Source of the DNA: Chelonoidis abingdonii
Taxonomy: Eukaryota; Chordata; Testudines; Testudinidae
Reading direction: 5' to 3'
DNA length: 64,000 bases
Assembly: GCF_003597395.2 (NCBI RefSeq)
Contig: NC_133769.1
Coordinates: 177,038,541-177,102,540, forward strand
The notes beneath the pieces are model-generated. The model was not told the origin of the DNA, did no database searches, and worked only from the letters and a program-made list of their open reading frames with translations. Shown in pieces: positions 45,489 to 57,277 of the stretch; the stretch's first letter is position 1, and each line of letters starts with the position of its first letter. The position numbers and the translations under genes were made by a program.

Positions 45489-46349
45489 CCATTTGGCTCC
45501 AATCTCCCCCGCCTCGATTACCGTTTTGGGTTTCCCATCTAGGATGTACCTCTCGCCACCCCATCAGATGGCCTATGATGCGGCCTGTGAACGGTCCTTG
45601 AGAATTTGAACGCTTTATAGAAACATTGGACGTGCACTCCCGTCATGAGGATCAGCTGGTGTTATCTCTGGGTTAGGAGTTTGTGAAGGAGCGATTGTCA
45701 GGTTCAGCCGCACGAGCACGCGGAGTGGTACGGTGCGAAGGAGGTCCCTAAGCAGTGACTGCATTTCTACCATGCCTGGTTAACTGGAGTCTCTGACGAG
45801 GAGCACTGACTCGTAACCCAAGGAGCTAGGCTCTTTTCGAAAATTTTTCTAAGATGGCCTCAGTGTCATCCACCTGCTTTGTAGGTGGGAATTTTCTTGT
45901 GCATGTGGCAACATCATTGGGAGAGGGGGTTTTTTGGGTTATTTTTTAGAGGGGAAGAAAAAGGAATGGCTGGAGCATCCTGCAGGCCCGCGCCAAGTGC
46001 AGTTTTCATGCTTTCTCCTCTTTTTCCCTCTTTCACTTTTTGTTCTTGTTGTTTTTTCCACTTTTCGGTCGGTAGGCTGCCATCTTCTTGACTTCTGTTT
46101 TCTTTTGTTGGCTCCTCTCATTTCCTTCTTGTTATTCCTTCTGTAGCGTCTACCTCTTGCTTGTCTGTTGTCTTCTTTGGGGACTGCTCGTTCGCTTGGC
46201 TAGTTGCTGCTATAATTAGTTTTCTAATCGTCTCCTATGTTTGTCAGTTCTTTGTCTATGGCTTGTTGCTGCCATGCTCGGTTCCTGTTTCAGCTTTCAC
46301 TTGGAACTGCATGGTTCCTGCTTTTCTTGGTGCTGAGGCGCCTCGGTGT

Positions 46350-46374
46350 NNNNNNNNNNNNNNNNNNNNNNNNN
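46350..46374. other. Assembly gap (25 N)
   Basis: A run of 25 undefined bases inside the leader of the Gypsy-like element. Open frames crossing it are unreliable. Confidence 0.99.
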
Positions 46375-46742
46375 TTACTGCTTGAAAGGCTGTTCTTTGT
46401 TGGCTTCCTGGGGTTGCTTAGCAACAGAGTCCTTTTTAACTAACAACCCTCTCCGGAGAGTTACAAATCAAAAGAAAACACTCTTTGATTTACAAATGAG
46501 TTCTGGCTGGCGTGCGTTGCTGACCACTTAAGGCTGCTTTGTTTAACAAACGACAATCGTTAAGCCTTAATAGCCCTCTCTAACGCAGCGAGAAAAGAGC
46601 AAGGAGAAAAAGAAAATTCTCTGGCTGAAGTTTTAAAAGAAAAAACCCTTCTCTCTGCTTATAAACTGCTAGCAGAAAAAAAAGAAAAATATTATTCCGA
46701 CTGGCTTTTGGATTCCATCTTTATCCACACCGCTGCCAATCA

Positions 46743-47573
46743 TGTCATAAGGTATATTTCCCAAATCTGAACCTTAGCGTCCAAAATTTGGGTACCTGCA
46801 TGAAACCTCTAAGCTTAATTACCAGTTTAGATCTGATAGCCTGCCACCACGTAAAAATATAGTGTTTTGGGGCACTCTGACCTCCTCAACCTTCCCTGGG
46901 AACCCCAAGAACCCAAATCCCTTGGATTCTTAAAACAAGGAGAAATAAACCATTCCCCCTTTCCCACCCCCCAAGACTTTCCCTGAGAGAGACAGTATTC
47001 CTGGCACAGAGAGAAATTAGCCTCTCTCTCCCCCTTCTCTTCTCCCCCACCAGTCCTGGTGTTTACACTCACTCTCCTGGGATAAAACAAGGGAAACAAG
47101 GAAAGATCAATCAGGTTCTCTAAAAGAAATCTTTTAATAAAAGAAAGGAAAAAGTAAAGAATTATCTCTGTAACTTCAAGACGTAAATATTACAGGTCCT
47201 ATAGTTTACAGACAAAGGAAGAAACCCTTCCTCCAGTACCAATACAAATCAAAATATTCCCAGCAACTGCACATATAAAAGTTAACCAGCCAGATCCACA
47301 TGTGCAAATAGAGTAAAACAAACAATTAAAAAGCCTAAATCGCCTGTTCTACTTATTATTTGAACAGAACTTTAGAGAGCCTGTAGTAATGTCTGGTCCC
47401 TCTCATACGCCCAGGAAAAGACACACACACAGAACAAAGGACCCACATCCAAAACTTCCCTCCACACAGGGTTGAAAGTATCTTGTCTCCTGATTGGTCC
47501 TCTGGTCAGGTGTTTAGTTGTTAATCCTTTACAGGTGAAAGAGACATTAACCGTTAGCTATCTGTTTATGACA
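46743..47573 (-). repeat. LTR of the Gypsy-like element
   Basis: An 831-bp LTR with perfect inverted termini, tgtcataa at the left and ttatgaca at the right. On the minus strand it starts tgtcataaacagatagctaa. Adjoining it on the internal side (minus strand) is ttggcagcggtgtgg, a likely primer-binding site by position and TGG start; the tRNA is not identified. The LTR is alignable with the solo LTR at 37401-38299. Confidence 0.75.
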
Positions 47574-48104
47574 CACCCTCTTTCCAAATGCTTTTGTTGT
47601 TCTGTGCATACTTCTAACACTTCCTGTAATAGTTGCTAGTGGAGAACGCAGCTTCTCCAAGCTGAAGTCAATAAAAACACATCTATGCTCCACAGTGACA
47701 CAGGAAAGGCTGGTCGGCCTTGCAACCATCTCAACAGAGCATGATCTGGCCCAGACTGTGGACATTCAGGAAGCAGTTCAAACCTTTGCAACCAAGGAGG
47801 CACGCAAAACGCCACTTTGATTATTCAAACAGATAAAAATGCCAATGTTTACTTTGCAGACAAGAAAAGTTACATTTGCTGTTCAGGCATTTGAAAGTTA
47901 AGTGTTACTTAAAATTTTTGAACAAGGCATTTTAAGTTCTTAGTGCTCCTTTATTGGGGTGGGTAGCAGAGCAGTACCATGAGAGGAGTAGAAAAGAAAG
48001 AGGGCAGAATTGATACCTTTCAAAGTTTTGGCCCAAGCAAGGGGACATTGGGGCATCATTTGAGCTCCCCGCCTCAGGTGCCAAAACGTTGTGGGCTGGC
48101 CCTG
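47574..48104 (+). mobile_element. 3' end of an autonomous hAT transposon
   Basis: Contains the last ~82 codons of a hAT transposase (to the TGA at 47818-47820), a 3' untranslated part, and a terminus ending gggctggccctg, whose complement (CAGGGCCAGCCC) is a hAT-like start. The left part of the transposon is absent; sequence begins directly at the Gypsy LTR edge. Confidence 0.7.
47575..47820 (+). pseudogene. hAT transposase C-terminal dimerisation domain
   Basis: An open reading stretch encoding LLTLPVIVASGERSFSKLKS, then IKTHLCSTVTQERLVGLATI, then STEHDLAQTVD and a Lys/Arg tail ending at TGA. SGERSFSKLK...LRSTMxxxRLxxLAxLS is the signature of the hATC dimerisation domain. The catalytic DDE part is not in the window, so no transposition activity can come from this fragment. 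It could also derive from a domesticated hAT-like gene, but the adjoining terminal repeat favours a transposon. Confidence 0.78.
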
Positions 48105-48237
48105 GGTCACAGGCTTCTAGCTGTCTTCTTTCTTGGGACAGAGTCTACACTGTGTACGCTGGGGATTTAGGCTGCAGTTCACTCTGATCACCAAACAAGT
48201 CTAACTTTAGTTCAGCATCTGCAATCCAGTTGTCTCA

Positions 48238-48469
48238 GGCTATGTCTACAGAGCAATTAAACACCTGCAGCTGGCCCAGGTCAGCTGATCCGGGCTGTGA
48301 AATTGCTGTGTAGACATTCAGGCACAGTCTGGATCCTGAGCTCTGGGACCCCAGCCTAAGTATGAATGTCTACACAGCCGTTTTACAGCTCTGTAGCCTG
48401 AGCCCCATGACCTAGTCAGCTGACCTGGGCCAGACATGGGAGTTTAATTGCTGTGTAGATGTGCCCCCA
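48238..48469. mobile_element. Palindromic MITE
   Basis: Starts ggctatgtctacagagcaat and ends attgctgtgtagatgtgccc. Arms of ~45 bp contain agcaattaaac / gtttaattgct and ggtcagctga. The middle repeats gtgtagacattcaggc / atgaatgtctacacag as a second palindrome. TSD not clear. Terminal words gtctaca resemble those of the Harbinger-type element at 57278. Confidence 0.6.
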
Positions 48470-50640
48470 GGGCCAATGGCAGGGTTAACCAGTGACTAGC
48501 CAGCATTAATAAGGAAAATTATTATTATTCAGAACAAAAGCATTAAAGAGAAAATATATATTTTAAAAAACAATAGAACAGCTTACATGCAGGTGTTAGC
48601 TTACCAACCAGCCATCCATTTACTAATGGAGACCCTGTTCAGAACAAAATACTTAAAACTCTTCCTACAGGGTCTGTCCTTGGATCCAGTGAAAACAACC
48701 TTTTTCCTTATGGCAGGCTGGTCACTTTATACAGCTTTCTTCTTTGTCAGGTCTTCTGAAACATATCAGACCAATCTATGCAATTTTCCCCAGGGGGTTT
48801 GGCTCCTCCAGACTTTCTACTTGACTAGTGATTTCCATTAATTCCTCCTCTCCCATTGATGTTTAGTTCCTGCAGGAAACTTCTGTAATTCCCCTATGGA
48901 GACAGAATACAATCCATAATATCTGTCACACATTGTTTCCTGTCCTTCTAAATATGGAATCTGATTGGATTAGATGTTACAAAAAATTTCAGATTTTAGT
49001 TACCAAGATGTGTGTCTTGCCTGTCACTTATAATTAAAGGAACTGAGATAATTATGTGCTACTCACTTGTAAGATATCTGCCATTTTGGTGTTGGACATC
49101 TCTCTCTCCAGCCCCTTCTTCCAGCAGTTTATTGTGCTTAGGATGCTCTTTTTACTTTTTGGGGGCTTACAGTATTGCATTTCAATTTGCAAAAGATTGT
49201 ATTACATTTTACTGTGTTGGTTCAGAGATATCCATCAAGCATTTTAGTCTACCAGAATTTGACTACTATAACTTGGTTATTTTTTGGAAGGCAAAGAAAT
49301 CACTATCTACCTATTTTTCTTGTGTGGTAATATATCCACACTCACTCTCCCATCTCTTACAGGGCCCAATTCTGTTAATAAGAGTAAAGTTATGTGCTGA
49401 AATGAGCATAGACAATTGTAACATTTATTTCAGTCAGAAAAAAAGTGGTATTTGAGAACTGTATCATTCTTTGTAATTCCTTGGGTCACATGACCCAATC
49501 TCCTAAAAGTGTTCTGCATTCTTTTTGGCTGGTTTGTCCGTTTCCAAGGTTTGCAACTGGGACTAAAACTTAAACTGGAAGTAATATTAATCTGAAGTTT
49601 GAGCAAAGGGAATTACAGGTAATTTTGATTGTAGTTCTATTCCAAGAAAAAATTCTGGTTTGAGAATTCAAATACTTTTATGCCTCCAAAGATTCTATAC
49701 ATAGTTCTAAATTTGAATCTACATTAACAGTTACCAAGTATCTACTGGGGTTAAACAAGGATGGTTTGCTAAGAAATTGTTCTTCAGCTAATGAAAGCCT
49801 AAATTTAGTGGTTTGTGCAATATCTGCCTGGAAATGTAGCAGTGTACTTCAAACCTTCCATTTGTTGGAAACTAAAGGTTCATTTTTACTCTCTTTTCTT
49901 TATCCTGTCAGCAGCTTAGACAAATGTGCAAGCTATCCTTTTTTCATGTAATTTATCTAATAAAGAAGATTTCTTGGATTAGGATATAACTGCTATCATG
50001 ATTAATACCTTTATTGCCACACACTTGGCTCATTTATCAAATATTCTTTTCCTTGGGTTGCTGTTAGTCTTATAATATCCAGTTATATTCTTTGGACCAG
50101 CGCTAGTCCCCAGAGAGGGAAATTTTGAGGATCAAGCAGGGTGTGACTAGGGTGGTGGGATGGTGCATGGAAAGATTTTCCACCTAGAGACTCATCCATG
50201 GCATGAAAACTCTAGAGACCAATTACTGTGGATTATAATTAGATCTTAATAAATTACTGCATATGTCTATCTCACACTAGCAGACATAGCGTGTTGTTCT
50301 ATGATCCTGCTAGATCTGTGCCCCTGCCTGGTAGGCAATAAAGTGCTGCATGAGGTTGTCTTTCATATCAAATGTAAAACCGAGAATTCAGTCACAGTTA
50401 CCATTAAATATCCAATGCTACTTTTCGTAAGAAAAATAGGTGTTAAGTCCACTGTGTTGCCCAAATTCTAACTCATGTTAATATATTGTACTTACTAAAA
50501 TTTCCCCTGTAATTTGTCAAGCTGATGCAATATTCATTTGAATTTTTTATCTTAAAATATTGGGTATTGTTTGTGTGAGGTTCAAGAGCTGTGCTGTTCT
50601 ACCACAGAGGTGTTTGTATTTCACTGGTGGCTCATATATC
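48470..50640. other. Non-coding stretch, nothing recognised
   Basis: AT-rich intron-like sequence with several short open frames lacking any domain. Confidence 0.4.
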
Positions 50641-50649
50641 TTCTACCTC

Positions 50650-50760
50650 TTTCCATAGATTAAAGGGATATTGTGATGCTTTATTAAGTAGTATGTAAAA
50701 TGCTCTGAGATCCTCAGATGTAAAGCACTGTAAAATCCATTATTACATGTAAATAGTTTG
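50650..50760 (+). mobile_element. MIR/L2-type 3' tail relic
   Basis: Words such as gtaaaatgctctgagatcct and agatgtaaagcactgtaaaa are like the shared 3' tail of L2 LINEs and MIR SINEs. Only the tail is recognisable. Confidence 0.45.
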
Positions 50761-50814
50761 ATGATAGTTTTTGTTTTTCTTTGAAAATGTGAGGAATACA
50801 GTCATATTAACAAA

Positions 50815-50990
50815 ATACTCTTAAAGGTGCTTGGGAGTTGGATGCCTAGGCACTTTTAAAAATCTCAGTAGGTTCCTATCTGAATCCTTAGGTACCTACA
50901 TATCTTTGAAAATCTCATCATAGGTACCTAAATTGCTTTTCAAAATAGGACTTAAGCACTCCTGAAAACATTACCCTCCTAGAGGTTTGG
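50815..50990. repeat. Imperfect palindromic relic
   Basis: ggatgcctaggcacttttaa and ttttcaaaataggacttaag, with ttaggtacctacatatcttt between, form imperfect inverted arms of a kind also seen at 36465-36580. Likely an old MITE. Confidence 0.4.
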
Positions 50991-51473
50991 AAACCACTAA
51001 TTCGGGTCATTATTAAAACATGTTACTGCTCGGTTTCATTTTGCTTTTCAAACCTATACAAGATTTTTACCTCTTCTGAGCAGCCAATTAATCAGACGCT
51101 TGAACCATTCAATCCCTCACTGCAAAAATTAAACTAATTTATACATTTTTTTCTCCAGATAGGGACTAATTCTGCTCTCTGTTCATGCATATGGCTACCA
51201 TTAAAGGGCAGAATTTGACTCTAAATGCTTGTCAAAAAATATCTTACTTGCTCTTCTAGTCAGATTTTGGGTAATTCTTTAGGTCTTATCAATTTATGGT
51301 ATATCATTAAACCTCTGAATCTAGGGAGGAGAATTATAATGAATCACAGAAAACAAAGTGTGTTAATGAAGATAGCCATCAGAGAACATTAATTCAGGTT
51401 AAGAAATGATGGAAATTTAAAATTAAATTGTAAAGGGATCCTATTCTCTTATGTAAGCAATCTGATTTTATAA

Positions 51474-51560
51474 TTCATAGAACCATACGAGCTAGATATG
51501 TGAAAGGCAACTTAAGTCGTCCGCTCTATCCTCCTGCTAATGCAAAAATGATTGTAACTG
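51474..51560 (-). mobile_element. Diverged CR1 3'-end scrap
   Basis: ttcatagaaccatacgagct followed by ctatcctcctgctaatgca resembles the CR1 tail in reverse. Low similarity. Confidence 0.35.
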
Positions 51561-51582
51561 AGCATAACTGTAGCAGTATTAG

Positions 51583-51985
51583 AGATCAGGACATGGACAG
51601 TCATGCTTAGTGGCTGGAGCGGGAGTCCAGCATAATGATTAGAGCAGAAGTCCAGTGCTAGAAGCCAGAGTCAAGGGTCACAGCTGGAGTCAGGAGCCAG
51701 AGTCATAGGCCCAATGCTAGAGCCCAGGGTCCAAATTAATGTCAGAGGCAAGAGCTGGAATTTGAGCTGAGAGTCAGAACCAAGTTACTTGAACTGGGGC
51801 GAGTCTTGGAATGAGCAGGCACAGGAGCTGTCATAGCCATGGGGAATGCTTTGAGCAGCTGCTAGGCTAAAGAGCTGGTGTGCCGACTCTTTGAACGAGT
51901 CAGGCAGCCTACTTCAGCCAGATAGGCTCACTGAGTGCCTGAAGAGTGGCTCTGCTTCAGGCCTGGATTCCTGACCAATATTTTT
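51583..51985. repeat. Purine-rich repeat block, unclassified
   Basis: Recurrent gccagagtcaagg / ggagtcaggagccagagtca words followed by a gagtcaggcagcctacttca segment. It looks like part of a dispersed LTR-type repeat, family not established. Confidence 0.35.
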
Positions 51986-54900
51986 AGTGGGCCAGAGAAA
52001 GTTGAGAGAAAGATGAAATACAAGACCAATGAAGAACTATATTCTCCCATTTGTGTGAGACGCAACAGCCACATGCAAACAGCAGTCAGATTTGGATGAG
52101 GAGTGCTGAAGGAGGGGAACAGTGGCATCCATCTTTATGCCACTGCTGAGCCCTTGGACGCACACAAAATTTTAGGGAATGTGGCCAACTGAGACACTCC
52201 AGGCAACATGTTTGCTAAGAAAACATACTCAGTTTCTGGTGAGCACAACTAAATGCCGCTGAAAATAATAACTTCCAGTCAATTTCATGACTTGAGCAGG
52301 CCTTTGAAATTTGTAAGGGGAATAGTCCTGGCATCAGAGAGGTGAACAGATAAAAATCTGTTCAGACTTGGTTGAGTTATAAATCGTTGAAAATTGCTAT
52401 GTGCTTCCTGTGTTCTGTTCTACAGAGACTTGCTGCTAACATTGCTGAACATTTCATCTGCACTGAGCATGCTCTCTGGCATCTTGCTTCAACATGTCAC
52501 GCAGAACTGAAGCTCCAGGCAAGACATAAACAAATTGATGCTGCTACCACTACCCCTGCAATCCCTCACCCCATCAAAATACCAAAAGAATAGCATTAAT
52601 TTAGCAAAGTTTTTCATATGCAATTTGTTTATGCAGTATCTCCTCTCTCAGCTTCTCACTGTTACTTGATCCTCTGATGGTATTGATCCCACAGTCTCCT
52701 TTCTTTAGCTCCTCTTTTCGTGGAGTCTGGTCATTTCCAATTCACAGTCCATATTTGTCTTTCCAGTTCTTGTTACATGTACAGTTCAAGTTACAGCTAA
52801 CTGAATAATTTAGATGCAAACTGTCTGGGATCTGTTCTAGACTCTCGAAGTTTAGGTTGGGATTGCAGTTTGCAAAGAGTACAATTGCTTACATTTTCCC
52901 TTTTTGAACATACTATATCACTGCCCATAAATCATCAGTATACCGGTCTCTGGAGAAGCAATATAAAAAAAACAGTTAAAAGGGACTTCATAATTAGATC
53001 ATATGAATTTACAGAATATTCAGTTCATGTATGTTGCCCTCTCAGTGTAAGCATACAATGCTACTGGGAGTTGTTTACACACATTTTAAGATGCAAATAT
53101 ATTCAGTTTGAGATTCCAGAATGGATTCATGACCAAGTTAATTGGTAAATAGTGTCATTTTTCTACCAAATTTTCTCAAGGTCATTTTTACTGAATGAAA
53201 TTTGAACATGAATAAGCAGATAATGAGTAAATTCTATATTTACTTTAGAGATATATAACAGAATATGCATATGAATAGAAAATTGAAACAAATACTGTAT
53301 TATGAATACAAAAGTATTACATGATTTTTGAAACTACGGAAATTTATTCAATCAATATTGGTCTAGTGAGAAATTATCTACTTTTGAATTTTGAGTATTT
53401 TAGCTTTAAAAAAAACTGTCAGCCTTTGGTGCGTCTATATCCTTCTTTTAGCATATAGTTTTTTATGGTGCTTTAGATTGCTTAGATATTTTATTTACAA
53501 CTATCTTCATTACTGCAGGAGGTAGCTTAAGAAGTATGATTAGAGGTGACATTATTGGCTACTTAAATCTTTTCTTTACACTGTTTATGTCAAAAGCATT
53601 GTTACCAAACTCTGGACCATGGCAGATAGAATGTACTTAGTGCATTCTCCCTTCACCCCTCCAGGCCCTGAAGCTCAAGAAAGAGGATTCATTGAATATG
53701 GAGCTGTTAAGAGATCTCCCAAATACAAACACAGATAATATGCATTGATGAGCATCAGTTTCCACAATAAGAGGTAGTATTCCCCATCACTGTGTTGCAG
53801 CCAGTCAGTGGGCAGTAGCAACAGGTGTATATGGCTCTGCTGGTGGTTTACAAAATCTGGGCTGGAACATCAGTCTTTAGTCTGAGGAGGAGGAAGAGAA
53901 ATTGAAAAAATATATTCTATCATGTATATTTTGAAAGTAAAATAATATTTAAGCACCAAAATTCACTATTTGATCATATTTTAATCTTAGTTACCTCAAT
54001 GTAATCTTGATATCACTGATTTCAAAGGAGTTATTCCAGATTTATGCTGAGGGAACTGAGATTAAAATCTGGTGCTTAGCTCTCACTTGAGCTTCATTAG
54101 TTCATAAGAGCTAAGTATTATTACTATTGTTAAGGAAGTTGTAGAATGACAGCATAGACCTGAAATCCAGGTTTTTATGCAGACAGAGAACAAACTACCA
54201 CTTTTCAGAGGTGAATCTGCAATCTAGAGAGTTTAAACTCAGAAAAATCATACTTGTAATTGTCTCTGAGGAATACATTACTGGGGCTGTTATCAACAGT
54301 GTTCGCTATCTCCAAACACTTTCTTAACTAAAAGCCATGAATCTCTTTCAACAGCATTATTTGATCTCTCCAAATTGAATCTGCCTATCTCCCCACTCTT
54401 TGTTCTCATTATTATGAGCTGGCAAGCTACACAAGTAGTAAAGAATCAAAGATGTAACTGCAGAACAGTATGACAGCATAACAGGCCACATCATTAAGTT
54501 TACCTAATATAACAGACAGCTGTGGAAAGCAATTCCATCTACTAAAGTGAAAACCACCACAGTTTTTGAACATTAGGCTCAAAATGATGTGATATTGCTT
54601 TTTATATAATATACATCTTTATTTTAAAGCTTATTTTAATTTTTAAAAGTGTATTTTATACATCTAAATCTACTCTTCTGCAACCCCCATGCAGTCCTCC
54701 TCACCTTACAGCCTCCAGTTTTACAGGGTTACTTTGGAGGACTAATCATTTCTAAAATTATACATCCCAGACTTTCAAACTCCCAAAAATAAATTCTTCT
54801 CTGCCTAAACTGATCACAAAATCTCATACCAAATCCCCCTTTTTCCTACTACAAGTTGTAGTGACTTGTGGATCAAAAGAGGGCTTATAATAGAATTCTG

Positions 54901-57277
54901 CTTTCAGCCTTAATGATAGAGAGGCTATCTGTTCTTTCCATAACCCTAATAAATAATGTGAAGACTTTAGCTGATATCTTGAATTAAAAGGATGTTCCTG
55001 ATACACTTGATCCATCACTTGAACCATCAGATAGTAACATTTAAAACATTTTATTCCTACCTAATTTAATTTTACATGTATGACTGTGAAATCCAAATAT
55101 ACAGTTTGCAATGCTTGGAATGGCACTCCAGATATTATGCATAACTATAAATATAATAACATTTCAAAGCTCTTGTTTAGTATCTTGCTAAAGCTATTTT
55201 CAAAATTTAAGTGCTGATTGAAAAATATTTATTTAATAGAGAACTAAACATTCACAGACTGTTTTATGGCAGCCAGCATAAGAGGAACGTAATACTTTAA
55301 ATTACTGTTCCATTAAGAATGTGAAGATGATTCAAAAGAACAGTTGTTATTGCTGTTAAAAGCCTTAATCATATTTATGTTTTCACACTAGTCTTCCCAG
55401 CAACCAGAACTTCAGCATGCACTAACATTTAACAAGCTACAAAGTAAATTATCACAGTGTGTGTAGAACTATTTTCAAGCAAGTCACCAATGATTTTTTT
55501 CAAATTTCTGTTTGTCTTGAACCAGCCAGGGAAACTGAACTCTATTATTCCATTCAAGCATTCTCCAGCTCCTAACATTTCCTTAATAGGAATTGTGACC
55601 CCCTATTGTATATTTGCTCTTTCTTCCAAACCTGCTAATCCTGGGAACTACGTAGTACAGTTCTCTAGTGTCATAGTTATTTATACTGAATACATAGAAC
55701 CAGGTTAAGCCCGGGTTTATTCTAGGTTCCATTGATATAAAATCTAGAACAATCAGTAATTTAGGGCAAACTACATTACAGGACTGTTGTAATAATCTCA
55801 AAACCAAGTGTTATAAACCCAGGAAATTCATATTTAAGGTTAAACTTAAATTTAGAAAACATTGAAACATTATCAGACCTTAATTTGTTTGGTTTTCTTT
55901 GAAATTTAAAGTTCTCTCGGGTTTGTCATGCTTGATTCTGTCATTTGCTCATCTCTGTAATGTATTTTATTTTTCATTGCTGGTATGTACTCTCAACATT
56001 AAACCCATCTTATTTTAGTTTTGGTATGAAAATTTCCTTTTTTTAATTAGAAATTTTATATATGAACAGTAAACAGAAAGCTAAAATAGTACAGTGATAT
56101 CTCTAATGATTTAAAGATAGGATGTATCCACCTTCAATATAATTTTTTCAGTATTGCTGATCCCAAACATTAAAAAATTGAGTCATGCCCCTAAAAATCA
56201 TGTGTTTGACTTAAAAATAATCAGATATTTTAAAAATAAATTTGGGATTCTTATTTGCCATCTGGGTTCCAACGCCCGTATCTATGAAGGTATTTATGCC
56301 CCTAATTTCCATTTATTTTTGTGGGTCTAAACGTTCTAGGGTACACGCCTTTCAAGATTTTCTCTGCAACCCCAAGGGCTAGAAACATTTTTTTTAAATG
56401 AAAGCTGAGAGTCTCACATATTAACGTGACTCTAGGAACTGAGGCTTAAGTAAAACATCAGCTGTCATGAGACTGCAGATGAAATCAGGAGAGTTGGCAA
56501 CATTTTTTTTATATACTCTGGCTGCTTTATGTCACTCTGGAGTGGCACAAAACATACTGGGCAGTTAAGCTGAGTTTACAGCTGCATTGGCATGGCCAGA
56601 CCAGCACAAAGCAGCTGCAGTGTATACACCAATTCCCCTATCCTCCTGTTCCCCAGATTCTCCTGCACTCCCTAAATTCCCTCTGCCTCCTATATCTGCC
56701 TACATTCCACTGCATACACTTCCCAGTTGCATCCTTCCTCTTGCACTCCACATTTCCCTTTCCACATGGATCTACTCACACCCCTCGTTTCTGCCTTCCT
56801 TCTACCCTCTTTTTTTAGTAGAGTAGGTACAATGGGTAACTTTTGAAAAGAAATATTTAGGATTAGTCATTAGTCATTTTTGCTCTTAATTTTCATAATA
56901 GGAAGTTTTTTTTCCTGTCAGAAGAGGCTAGTGCATAAAATCTTCTTCATGAATTTCTTGGAGTCTGCCTCTTTCAAAATTGCTGCCATCTCCCATTTTT
57001 CTCTGCCATATCTGCCTTCACTTAAGATGTCCTATTTCAAAATGGCCATTGCCTCCCATTGTTTCCAGTGAGTGAAGCCAGCAGCCATTTTTGCTGAGCA
57101 GTTTCTGGGCTCAGTCTTACTGAGAACCTTGGGAGATAGCTGATTTTCTCAAAATGACCACCTCATTGTAGGCAAGTTATGACTTTAGTTCCACTGAGAA
57201 AAATGGTAGATACCAGCCCTTTTGATATAGGGAAGTTCTACTGGGAATTCATCAAGTGTAGCCTATGCATAAGCTTA
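51986..57277. other. Long AT-rich non-coding stretch
   Basis: Intron-like sequence with no recognised exon, RNA gene or named repeat. The open frames (for example 52372-52593 and 52870-53148) show no domain and no splice-bounded structure that I can support. Confidence 0.45.

Larger units (their letters stand above)
45157..47573 (-). mobile_element. 5' part of a Gypsy-like LTR retrotransposon
   Basis: Minus-strand element: LTR at the right (46743-47573), leader with an assembly gap, then gag with a zinc-knuckle remnant at the left (45252-45488). Pol and the second LTR are absent, so it is truncated at its left edge (exact base unclear, about 45157 or a little less). The right edge is sharp and abuts a hAT transposase fragment. 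Confidence 0.68.

Noticed and set aside
46161..46531. Open frames crossing 46350-46374
   Set aside because: They run through 25 undefined bases and lie in a Gypsy leader, so they are not reliable coding evidence.
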